Assembly: GCA_047638695.1 (NCBI GenBank)
Contig: JBLINY010000012.1
Coordinates: 3,883-67,882, forward strand
From: JAHECQ01 sp047638695
Lineage (GTDB): Bacteria > Actinomycetota > Acidimicrobiia > Acidimicrobiales > SZUA-35
Direction of reading: 5' to 3'
Length of the DNA stretch: 64,000 nt
The first letter of the stretch is position 1. Each line of letters starts with the position of its first letter. Below the pieces are notes generated by a model. That model had not been told where the DNA came from. It saw nothing but the letters and a program-made list of their open reading frames with translations, and made no database searches. Below are positions 57,258 through 64,000 of the stretch, piece after piece. The position numbers and the translations under genes were made by a program.

Positions 57258-58088
57258 ATGACGCATCTCCTTGACTTCTCGGGCCTTACCGTCGTCGTTA
57301 CTGGGGCCGCTTCGGGGATGGGTCGTGAAACGGTTCGGCTTCTTCTCGATGCCGGGGCATCGATCCATACGGTCGATATCGATCCGGTTGAGGCCACGGT
57401 GGCGGGGACACATGCGTGCGATCTCGCTGAGCCTTCCTCGGTCGATCAGCTTGTCGAGGCACTGCCAAGCAAGATTGATGTGCTCATGAATTGCGCCGGG
57501 GTTCCCAACGGGGGTCGGTTCACTCCCGAGATGGTGATGCGAGTGAACTGGCTTGGGCTCCGCCGGCTCACCGAGAGCGTGCTGCCCCGTATGGGTCCAC
57601 GGGGCGCGGTGGTACATATTGCGTCGACCGCTGGTCGAGCATGGCCAGAACGCCTTGCCGCCCATCAACAGCTGATGGCTGCGGAGAGTTTCGACGCCGG
57701 ACTGGCCTGGGTTCTCAACCACCCAGACATGGTCGGCGACGGCTATGCCTTTTCGAAGGAAGCCGTGCAGTTCTACACACTGTGGCGCTCTGTCCAGTTG
57801 TTGCCAACCGGCATCAGGATGAACAGCGTGTGTCCCGGCATCACCGATACCGGCATCATCAGCGACTTCCGCAAAGGCATGGGTGACGACGTAATCGACT
57901 CTGCCGAGGCAATCGCCGGAAGAATGGCGCAGCCCAGTGAAATGGCGCCGGCGATGCTGTTCCTGGCCGACTACGAATCGTCGAGCTACATCAATGGGAT
58001 CAACCTCAACGTCGATCGCGGAACAGGCGCAGCGCGTCTCTCGGAGCAGATCGATCCTGCGGCTATTTGGGGATCGCAGCCGCAGTAG
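57258..58088 (+). CDS. SDR of the 3-alpha-hydroxysteroid dehydrogenase type
   Basis: A 276-residue SDR. TGAASGMGRETVRLLLDAG is the cofactor loop with VDIDPVEATV (acidic residue, NAD preference), NCAG motif, HIASTAGRAWPE with the catalytic Ser, and YAFSKEAVQFY with Tyr and Lys. An insertion of about 40 residues between Ser and Tyr (LAAHQQLMAAESFDAGLAWV) is typical for the Comamonas 3-alpha-hydroxysteroid dehydrogenase/carbonyl reductase group. ATG 57258. The last 26 bases overlap the end of the convergent amidase, so transcription of both must collide. Confidence 0.86.
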   Translation: MTHLLDFSGLTVVVTGAASGMGRETVRLLLDAGASIHTVDIDPVEATVAGTHACDLAEPSSVDQLVEALPSKIDVLMNCAGVPNGGRFTPEMVMRVNWLGLRRLTESVLPRMGPRGAVVHIASTAGRAWPERLAAHQQLMAAESFDAGLAWVLNHPDMVGDGYAFSKEAVQFYTLWRSVQLLPTGIRMNSVCPGITDTGIISDFRKGMGDDVIDSAEAIAGRMAQPSEMAPAMLFLADYESSSYINGINLNVDRGTGAARLSEQIDPAAIWGSQPQ

Positions 58089-59571
58089 CGGCGGCACGGC
58101 CCGCATCTCGTACATTGCCATCAGTCGTGGCCAGCGCTGCGAAATCGGGAATCGGCCTGGCCATCGCGGCATCGGCGGTGAAGACCGTCTCGAGCGCAGC
58201 AGCGATGCTGAGCGTGCGATGGTCGCCGTACATCGGGCCGACCACCTGGAGGCCAAACGGAAGACCAAAGGAGTCGAGGCCGCACGGGAGGGCAGTCACT
58301 GGGTGACCAATCACGGTGATCGACGCGGTCAGGGCTAGCCATGCCATGTAATTGTCGATGGGAGCGCCGTCTACTTCGCGCGGATACAGGTCGTTCCACA
58401 GGAACGGAGACACACTGACACCGGGACACAGGATGACATCGAACTGCTCATAGAGGGTCTGGAACGCTTGGAAGAGATCGATCTGTAACCGTCGGGCTTT
58501 GCCGATGTCTTCGACCGGAGTTTGGAGCGCTGTGTTGTACGAGGCCCGAATGTTGGGGTTGAAACCCTCGTCCCAGTGCTCGACATCGCGGTGGTATTGG
58601 GCGACGAAGACATCGCTGCGGATTCGCCAGTCGACCTCAGCGGCGGCCGTGAGATCGACGGGTGCCGGTTCAAGCCGACCCACCAGGGGAGCGATGCGCT
58701 CGAGTCGGTCGCGGAAGGTGTGCCGTATCGATTCCGACACCAGGACGCCACCGAGGTCTTCGGTGAATCCGACGCGAAGCTCCTTGAGGTCGACATCTTC
58801 GAGCTGGGCCAGAGCGGGTGCATCGAGCGGAAAGGCCATTGGATCGCGGAACCCCGAGGGGTCTGGTTGGCGGCCAGCGACGACCGAAAGCAACAGTGCG
58901 GTGTCGGCGACCGTACGACCCATAGGCCCCTGCACCGAATAGAAGGTTTGGGTGATGCTGCGAGCTTCGTGTGGCACTACGCCGGGGCTTGATCGGTGGC
59001 CGACGACCCCGCAATAGCAGGCCGGAATCCGCAGGCTGCCGCCGTGGTCGCTTCCCGTTGCTAGCGGCGCCATCTCGGTGGCGAGCGCCACGGCGGATCC
59101 ACCCGATGAGCCACCACACGTTCGGTCGACGTCGAAAGGGTTGCCGGTTGCGCCGAACAGCCGGTTGAGTGTGTTGGCGCCGATCGAGTACTCGGGGATG
59201 TTCGTCTTGCCGATAACGATGCCGCCGGCGGCACGAACCTTGGCCACGATGCCTGCATCTTCGGCAGGGACGTTGTCGGCCATGGCCACGCTGCCAAATG
59301 TTGTGGTGATGCCCTCCGTGGGCTGCAGGTCTTTGATTGCCACGGGCAAACCGTGCAGCGGACCGAGCTCGTCCCCTCGGGAAACGGCAGTCTCGGCGTC
59401 GGCTGCTTCGGCTCGGGCTCGCTCATCGGCCCGGGTGACCATGGCGTTTACGGCCGGGTCGATGCGATCGGTTTGAGCCAGACAGGACTCGAGGAGCTCG
59501 ACAGGTGAGAGCTGCCCGGCTCCGATAAGCGAACGGGCCTCGACGGCAGATAGCTGATGTGGCTCTGGCAT
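58063..59571 (-). CDS. amidase signature-family hydrolase
   Basis: A 502-residue amidase. Catalytic lysine in AIKDLQP, the cis-Ser loop CGGSSGGSAVALA, and the nucleophile serine in SDHGGSLRIPACY. A C-terminal half of normal length (GHPVTALPCGLDSFGLPFGLQVVGP) is present. It is not closely related to the amidase at 39836 and has no AtzG-like partner, so it is of the 6-aminohexanoate/indoleacetamide-hydrolase type rather than the GatA type. It overlaps the SDR gene by 26 bases at the 3' ends. The start of the shikimate kinase lies about 540 bases upstream on the same strand. Confidence 0.9.
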   Translation of the reverse strand: MPEPHQLSAVEARSLIGAGQLSPVELLESCLAQTDRIDPAVNAMVTRADERARAEAADAETAVSRGDELGPLHGLPVAIKDLQPTEGITTTFGSVAMADNVPAEDAGIVAKVRAAGGIVIGKTNIPEYSIGANTLNRLFGATGNPFDVDRTCGGSSGGSAVALATEMAPLATGSDHGGSLRIPACYCGVVGHRSSPGVVPHEARSITQTFYSVQGPMGRTVADTALLLSVVAGRQPDPSGFRDPMAFPLDAPALAQLEDVDLKELRVGFTEDLGGVLVSESIRHTFRDRLERIAPLVGRLEPAPVDLTAAAEVDWRIRSDVFVAQYHRDVEHWDEGFNPNIRASYNTALQTPVEDIGKARRLQIDLFQAFQTLYEQFDVILCPGVSVSPFLWNDLYPREVDGAPIDNYMAWLALTASITVIGHPVTALPCGLDSFGLPFGLQVVGPMYGDHRTLSIAAALETVFTADAAMARPIPDFAALATTDGNVRDAGRAAATAAAIPK

Positions 59572-59582
59572 GGCGCCCGACC

Positions 59583-60113
59583 CTACTTCTCCTGTTGCGG
59601 CTGAAGGAGGCCGACGATCTCGGCTGCGATGTGGTGTGGCGGGCGGCCATCAGTTTCGACTCGACGGAACCGGGCATATCCCGCTGCCCGTTCAGCCAGA
59701 AGGTTCCGGACCCGGGCTTGTGGATCGTCGCCGGCCAGAAGCGGTCGGGTTGGGCCATCGTGATCGGCAAGGACTCGTCGAAGGATCTCGTCGAGAGAGG
59801 CGTGAAGACAGAACACGTCCCCGGTTGTTTCGAGCGCGCGAGCGTTGCCGTCGTCGAGCATCAGCCGCCCGCCGGTAGAGATGACGAGGTCGCTCTGCCC
59901 GGCCAGCTCGGCCGCCACGTCAGACTCATAGCGGCGGAATCCCGCCTCGCCCTGGCGCTCGAAGATCTCAGGGATGGGCCCGTGGCGTTCGATGATGATC
60001 TGGTCGGTGTCTATGAAGCGGTGGCCCAGCAACCCTGCCACGGCGCGGCCGACGGTGGTCTTGCCGGTTCCCATGAAACCGGTGAGGATCACGTTGCGGC
60101 CCATCAGCACCAT
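59583..60113 (-). CDS. aroK: shikimate kinase (or close gluconate-kinase-like relative)
   Basis: A 176-residue P-loop kinase. Walker A is GFMGTGKTT, then DTDQIIIERHGPIPEIFERQGEAGFRRYES with the shikimate-binding DxD and the R-x-x-E region (FRRYES). The third motif reads ISTGGR, where most shikimate kinases have STGGG; RPLL is the lid region. Converts shikimate to shikimate 3-phosphate in the aromatic pathway. Start ATG 60113, with 60104 as an alternative. Diverges from aroQ with only about 14 bases between starts, which supports the pathway assignment. The atypical Arg in the glycine triplet keeps the confidence moderate. Confidence 0.75.
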   Translation of the reverse strand: MVLMGRNVILTGFMGTGKTTVGRAVAGLLGHRFIDTDQIIIERHGPIPEIFERQGEAGFRRYESDVAAELAGQSDLVISTGGRLMLDDGNARALETTGDVFCLHASLDEILRRVLADHDGPTRPLLAGDDPQARVRNLLAERAAGYARFRRVETDGRPPHHIAAEIVGLLQPQQEK

Positions 60114-60127
60114 TCTATTCTCTGGAC

Positions 60128-60571
60128 GTGGCGCGCCAGATCTTGATGCTCAACGGTCCCAATTTGAATCTGCTCGGAACCCGGGAGCCCGACGTGTATG
60201 GCACCGAGACCCTGGCTGACATCGTGGCCGCCCTACGCTCTCATGCCGCGGCCAGCGACGCCGAGCTACGCGACGTTCAATCGAACGCCGAGGGCGCGTT
60301 GATCGACGCGCTCCACGAGGCCAAAAGCTGGGCCGACGGTGTCGTTTTCAACCCCGGGGCCTATACCCACTACAGCATCGCGCTGCGCGACGCGGTGTCA
60401 TCGATCGAGCTGCCGGTTGTCGAAGCCCACCTCTCGAACATTCACGCTCGCGAGGAGTTCCGGCATCACTCGGTGCTTTCAGCCGTTTGTCTCGGTGTGG
60501 TGGCCGGATTCGGCCGCGACAGCTATTTCCTTGCCCTCGACGGGCTGCTGCGCCACCTCGACCGAGCCTGA
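60128..60571 (+). CDS. aroQ: type II 3-dehydroquinate dehydratase
   Basis: A 147-residue protein, nearly all signatures intact: GPNLNLLGTREPDVYG (catalytic Arg and Tyr loop), QSNAEGALIDAL, FNPGAYTHYSIALRDAV, and EAHLSNIHAREEFRHHSVLS with the catalytic His. Type II dehydratases form dodecamers and take the third step of the shikimate pathway. GTG start; the divergent shikimate kinase begins 14 bases away. No other aro genes (aroB, aroC, aroE) are near, so this is a short shikimate pair rather than a whole operon. Confidence 0.95.
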   Translation: MARQILMLNGPNLNLLGTREPDVYGTETLADIVAALRSHAAASDAELRDVQSNAEGALIDALHEAKSWADGVVFNPGAYTHYSIALRDAVSSIELPVVEAHLSNIHAREEFRHHSVLSAVCLGVVAGFGRDSYFLALDGLLRHLDRA

Positions 60572-60618
60572 TGCTCCCCCCCTCGTAGTCCGCCCCTCCG
60601 AGCACACGCCCGATCGGT

Positions 60619-61674
60619 TTAGCCGCGGATCTCGGCAAGGATGCCGGCCAAGATGGTGTGCTCGTCTGGGTTGGTGACCGCGGTCGAGAACTCGATGCGA
60701 TCAATGAGACCTTCGTAGCGGTCGACCAGCTGCGACCCAATGGTGTCGAAGGTGCCGATGGTGGCGACGGTGTGCAGCATGTCGTCGTCGACAACCTTGA
60801 CGAGATCGTCCCACTTCTGAGCTTTCGAGAGCTTCGCCGCCTCATCAGCCCGGTCGCCCCAATCATGGCTCTCCCACGCTCGGCGATAGGCGGGGGTCGA
60901 GAGGTAGAACGCGGCACGAGCTCGAACGGTCTCGGCCACCTTGGCCAGAGTCTCCTCGTCGGGGGCCGAACCGACCAACGGCTTGAGGCAGATGTCGACG
61001 TCGCTGAGTGTCTTCCCAGAGCGCGCTGCCCCACGAGCAACCGCGGGTCGAACCTCCTCATCGATGAACTTGGGCGTGCACACCGGGTGAAGGCGAACTC
61101 CATCGGCGACTTCGCCCGCTACCGCACACATATTCGGCCCGATCGCGGCGATCGTGATTGGGATCCGCGGATGATCTATTGGCCCCGGGTCGAACAGCGG
61201 AACCATCAGATTGATGTTGTAGTGCTCGCTCTCGAAGTTGAGGTCTGCTCCCGTCTGCCAGTTGTCCCAGACCGCGCGCATAGCCAGCACGTAGTCGCGC
61301 ATCCAAGGTGCGGGGGCATGCCACTCCATGCCGTATCGGCGGCGGACATGACCTCGGACCTGTGAACCGAGCCCCAGTGAGAACCGGCCCTTTGACAGCT
61401 TCTGCAGCGACCAAGCCGACATGGCGGTGATGGTGGGACTTCGGGGGAAGGCCATGGCCACCGATGTGCCGAGTCCCAACCTTGATGTTGTCGTCGCTCC
61501 GAGCGCCAGGAGTTGGTACGGATCGTCTTTGGTTTCCTCGACCAAGACGGCGTCATAGCCGAGCGATTCGACGACGGCAGCGCCGGCTGCGAACTCGCCG
61601 ATATCGAGCTGGACATCGGGGGCGCGAAGCCCGGGGTCGAGCTTGCCGAGCGGGAGGAGGGTCTCTAGTTTCAC
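60619..61674 (-). CDS. LLM-class F420-dependent oxidoreductase
   Basis: A 351-residue protein with GTG start. ESLGYDAVLVEETKDDPYQLLALGATTTSRLGLGTSVAMAFPRSPTITAMSAWSLQKLS is the first half of the barrel, SKGRFSLGLGSQVRGHVRRRYGMEW the flavin loop, and PITIAAIGPNMCAVAGEVADGVRLHP the last strand. The SQVRGHxxRRYG motif and sequence length match the actinobacterial F420-dependent family of type TIGR03617. It reduces or oxidises a substrate with F420H2/F420. It stands alone, convergent to aroQ with 47 bases between stops. Confidence 0.88.
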   Translation of the reverse strand: MKLETLLPLGKLDPGLRAPDVQLDIGEFAAGAAVVESLGYDAVLVEETKDDPYQLLALGATTTSRLGLGTSVAMAFPRSPTITAMSAWSLQKLSKGRFSLGLGSQVRGHVRRRYGMEWHAPAPWMRDYVLAMRAVWDNWQTGADLNFESEHYNINLMVPLFDPGPIDHPRIPITIAAIGPNMCAVAGEVADGVRLHPVCTPKFIDEEVRPAVARGAARSGKTLSDVDICLKPLVGSAPDEETLAKVAETVRARAAFYLSTPAYRRAWESHDWGDRADEAAKLSKAQKWDDLVKVVDDDMLHTVATIGTFDTIGSQLVDRYEGLIDRIEFSTAVTNPDEHTILAGILAEIRG

Positions 61675-61784
61675 CGGGGTGATCGTGGCCTAGCACCCGC
61701 ACCAGTTCAACTCGCGCCGGGGCGGGGTGGGCAGACGTCACATGTGACCCCCGACCCCGCTGTTGCCATCGGGATGGAGCGGAT

Positions 61785-62345
61785 ATGTCCGAGAATACGA
61801 GGGTGATGAGTTCACCCTTACAGAAGCGACTGGTAGTGGTGGCGAAGACCATCGGTATGAGCCGCCACACTGCGCTGCCGGCGCTGCGTCGGGTCGCGAG
61901 CTCGTCAGCTGCGTCGTTCACAAGGCGGCTCGTGTCGCGAGTGCTCGGGGCAAGCCTTATCGGCATTGCTGTTGCGTTGTTTGTGAACGGGAATCTGGGT
62001 TTGCCGCCCTACGACGTGATGTCGTCGGCTCTGAGTCAGCGACTTGGTATCACGCTCGGTCAGTCGGGCTGGGCGATGGCTGCCGTGCTGTTCGTGATCG
62101 CGGCTGTGCTTGGTCACAGGCCAAGTGCGTGGGGTCTGGGCTACATCTTCGCCATCGGCCTTGCCATCGATGCGGCCAGTGGGCTCCTGACCGAACCGGA
62201 CACCATGGCCGGTCGGTGGCTGTTTGTCATCGCTGCGGTGGTTCTGCTCACCGGCGGCATCATTCTCGGTGGCTCGTTCGGACCGGCCGCGGTGCGATCG
62301 CGTTCCGCTCAGATGAGGCGCCGGGCCACGACGACGTCGACCTGA
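61785..62345 (+). CDS. YczE/YitT-like integral membrane protein, apparently C-terminally truncated
   Basis: A 186-residue protein. A charged N-terminus (about 50 residues, many Arg) is followed by four hydrophobic segments: SRVLGASLIGIAVALFV, GWAMAAVLFVIAAVLG, WGLGYIFAIGLAIDA and LFVIAAVVLLTGGIILGG. GNLGLPPYDVMSSALSQRLGITLG is the conserved loop of the YczE family. Normal members go on with a further Gly-rich helix block (LGxGPRD and so on) absent here; instead the frame ends in an Arg/Thr-rich tail (RSRSAQMRRRATTTST) that overlaps the GNAT gene's end on the other strand by 37 bases. So the gene is probably truncated by the neighbour. Ribosome site GGAGCGG. Confidence 0.65.
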   Translation: MSENTRVMSSPLQKRLVVVAKTIGMSRHTALPALRRVASSSAASFTRRLVSRVLGASLIGIAVALFVNGNLGLPPYDVMSSALSQRLGITLGQSGWAMAAVLFVIAAVLGHRPSAWGLGYIFAIGLAIDAASGLLTEPDTMAGRWLFVIAAVVLLTGGIILGGSFGPAAVRSRSAQMRRRATTTST

Positions 62346-63019
62346 CGACGAAACTCGAAACCCATCGTTTCGTAAAGATGACGAGCGTTGGTGTTGTTGT
62401 GGCGGGTATGCAGCATTGCTTCTCGCTCGGCGGCGCGTGTGTGGTTGACCACGTGGTGTGTGAGGGCGCCGCCGTAGCCCTGTTTCTGGGCATTCGGGTG
62501 CGTGCACACCGCTGAAACCTCGGTGTAGCCGGTCGGACAGAAGCGCTGGCCAGCCATGGCGACGAGCTGGTTGCCGTGGAAGATCCCGAAGTAGCCACCC
62601 ATCTCGATGGTGCCTGCTTTGAACGGCCCGGGCTGTGCCAGAGCGGTGAGCTCGACCATGGCACCGACGTGGCTACTTCCGAGCGGCACGATCTTTGCTG
62701 GTGCTTCGCTCTGGCGCATTTTTCCGGCAACCAGTTGGTCGGTTTGCTCGTGGAAGAGCACCTCCCACCCTTCGGTCGGCAGCTCGACGTCGGCCTGAAA
62801 GACCCCGAAGATGCCGCCAGGTCGAGTGATGGCAGCCGCCGCATCCCATCCCGCCGCGTCTGGTATATCAAGTGCTCCGAAGAGTCCGACGTCTTTGCGG
62901 TATTTGGCCGCCCGTCGGCTGGCATCGAAGGTGGCAAGATGCTGGTGATCGCCCGTTAGCGACGACCACGGTGCTCGGTCGAGCGGATTGATGTTGAGTT
63001 GCGAGTCAGCGTCGGCCAC
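62309..63019 (-). CDS. GNAT-family N-acetyltransferase (FR47-like)
   Basis: A 236-residue protein. The C-terminal half holds the acetyl-CoA part: YTEVSAVCTHPNAQKQGYGGALTHHVV (Q-x-x-G-x-G/A loop as KQGYGG) followed by LHTRHNNTNARHLYETMGF, the FR47 end. The N-terminal half (1-110) is an incomplete GNAT-like repeat with PLDRAPWSSLTGDHQHLA. GTG 63019 is preferred; TTG 63025 is two codons earlier. The acceptor is unknown. Its stop lies inside the 3' end of the YczE-like gene. It diverges from the hydroxyacid dehydrogenase (77 bases between starts). Confidence 0.84.
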   Translation of the reverse strand: MADADSQLNINPLDRAPWSSLTGDHQHLATFDASRRAAKYRKDVGLFGALDIPDAAGWDAAAAITRPGGIFGVFQADVELPTEGWEVLFHEQTDQLVAGKMRQSEAPAKIVPLGSSHVGAMVELTALAQPGPFKAGTIEMGGYFGIFHGNQLVAMAGQRFCPTGYTEVSAVCTHPNAQKQGYGGALTHHVVNHTRAAEREAMLHTRHNNTNARHLYETMGFEFRRQVDVVVARRLI

Positions 63020-63096
63020 CAGCAAACGCTAGCGCCCGTCCCGTCGTGCATTGCTCCAATAGCTTGAGGCAGTCGAAGTGGTTAGCGTCGCCACCA

Positions 63097-64000
63097 TGAC
63101 CAGCGTTGCCGTCACAAGTCGCCTTTTTTCTTTGCTCCCCCAAATGGAAGCGGAGCTACTCGCCGTCTACCCCGAAGCCAAGATCGCTCGGGGTGGGTTC
63201 CGCACCGAAGATGATCTGATTGAGTTTCTGCGGGGCTATGAGGTGGCCGTGATCGGCATCGAGAAGTTCACTGCTCGGGTTCTGGAGAGCTTGCCCGAGC
63301 TGAAAGTGGTTGCCTGCTGCTCGGCCGGTGTCGACCACCTCGATCCGACGCTCTTGAAACAGCATGATGTTGCGATGGGCTGGATCCCTGGTGTGAACAA
63401 GCACGCCGTGTCCGAGTTGGCGCTTTGCCTGATGCTCGACCTGATGCGCAACGCCAACTGGGCCAATGTCGAAATGCGAGCCGGTCGTTGGAGCCCGCCG
63501 CCACGAGGTCGACTTCTGCGTGGCGCCACAGTCGGCGTGCACGGCTGCGGCAACATCGGCAAGGAGACGGTGAAGCTTCTCCAGCCGTTCGGGGTCGAAA
63601 TTCTGGCTTGTGATCGCGAGGACCATCCCGAGTTCTATGAGCAGTACGGCGTCACCCGGGTATCGGCAGAAGAGCTTTGGGCTCGTAGCGAGGTGCTCAC
63701 TATCCACCTGCCCCGCAACTCGACGACCATTGGTTTGTACTCCGCTGATGTGCTTGACCAGCTCCGCTCCGGAGTGTTTCTGGTGAACACTGCTCGCGGC
63801 AGCATCGTGGATGAAGCGGCACTCACCGAACGCCTCGCCGACGGACGCATCGCTGGCGCCGGCTTCGACGTGTTCCACGACGAACCAGTCGACAACCCCG
63901 AGCTCATCAACTCGCCCGACTTCGTGGGTCTGCCCCACATGGGTGCCAGTGCCCGTGAGTCATGGGTTGCCATGGCCCAAGCGGGCATGCGCGGCATCAC
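63097..64000 (+). CDS. D-2-hydroxyacid dehydrogenase (phosphoglycerate dehydrogenase-like), 3' end outside window
   Basis: The frame is open from ATG 63097 to the window end (301 codons). ATG-TSVAVTSRLFSLLPQME begins the substrate domain; GATVGVHGCGNIGKETVKLL holds the Rossmann GxGxxG, followed by ILACDREDH (Asp, NAD preference). Catalytic residues are Arg in VNTARGSIVDE, Glu in FDVFHDEPVDN and His in VGLPHMGASARE. The family reduces 2-oxo acids or oxidises D-2-hydroxy acids, and phosphoglycerate dehydrogenases belong here; no ACT domain is visible in the part present. A hydroxypyruvate or phosphoglycerate substrate is possible. Confidence 0.9.

Noticed and set aside
1..64000. Prophage, plasmid or integrative element
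   Set aside because: No integrase, phage structural gene, relaxase, transposase or tRNA attachment site is seen; the repeats found are short and non-coding or slippage products.

Overview
The window looks like chromosome from a high-GC actinomycete, most likely of class Acidimicrobiia (Ilumatobacter-like). This rests on gene content, not on any marker gene: many acyl-CoA dehydrogenases, three luciferase-like (LLM, F420/FMN type) oxidoreductases, an alcohol dehydrogenase of the type that normally works with mycofactocin, two TauD-type dioxygenases, a P450, an ECF sigma factor, a type VII secretion-like substrate pair, and frequent GTG starts. I see no rRNA, tRNA, CRISPR array, integrase or classical transposase. 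Coding density is very high: no gene-free stretch exceeds 300 bases, and the longest (10257-10440 and 31060-31241) are about 180.

Layout. 1-3567: end of an alpha/beta hydrolase, then a minus-strand operon of epoxide hydrolase, MFS carrier and patatin. 3616-8037: a decaying zone with a WYL-regulator remnant, SnoaL protein, TetR regulator with palindromic operator, SRPBCC protein, an SDR broken by a stop and an internal deletion, and an alkyl sulfatase broken by two frameshifts. 8099-14221: hydrolase, two MFS carriers, acyl-CoA dehydrogenase, SDR and rhodanese. 14306-16620: an EspC/WXG-like small protein followed by a chimeric protein with a helical delivery-like N-terminus, RTX repeats and an M91-type zinc peptidase C-terminus, the most interesting system here. 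16738-20274: TauD enzyme, acyl-CoA dehydrogenase, thioesterase and crotonase. 20309-29797: nine minus-strand genes, tightly packed, with a flavin monooxygenase, hydrolase, DrrAB-like ABC exporter, Bcr-like MFS exporter, TauD enzyme, two acyl-CoA dehydrogenases and a nitronate monooxygenase. 29899-37416: serine hydrolase, an AbiEi/DUF559 gene flanked by two copies of a 104-nt structured repeat, P450 diverging from an SRPBCC-RidA-two-subunit TPP decarboxylase operon, nitroreductase and a broken quinone-oxidoreductase-like gene. 37464-42063: secreted protein, ECF sigma factor, single-pass membrane protein, AtzG-like peptide, amidase and a methyltransferase frameshifted by an 8-nt repeat expansion. 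42083-54133: D-aminoacylase-like amidohydrolase, two zinc alcohol dehydrogenases, two LLM enzymes, a nitroreductase-SRPBCC fusion, M20 peptidase, lumazine synthase, Nudix, DinB-like protein and phosphoesterase. 54190-64000: a PAS/GGDEF/EAL protein, SDR, amidase, the divergent shikimate genes aroK/aroQ, LLM enzyme, a truncated YczE-like protein, GNAT and the start of a D-2-hydroxyacid dehydrogenase.

Two themes cut across the annotation. First, short tandem repeats (8, 13, 15, 18 and 6 nt) and perfect hairpins sit at gene ends, and one repeat breaks a gene in a way that could be reversible. Second, at least six genes are interrupted, truncated or internally deleted. Functionally the region reads as accessory catabolism of lipids, xenobiotics or steroids plus export, with one probable secreted toxin locus.
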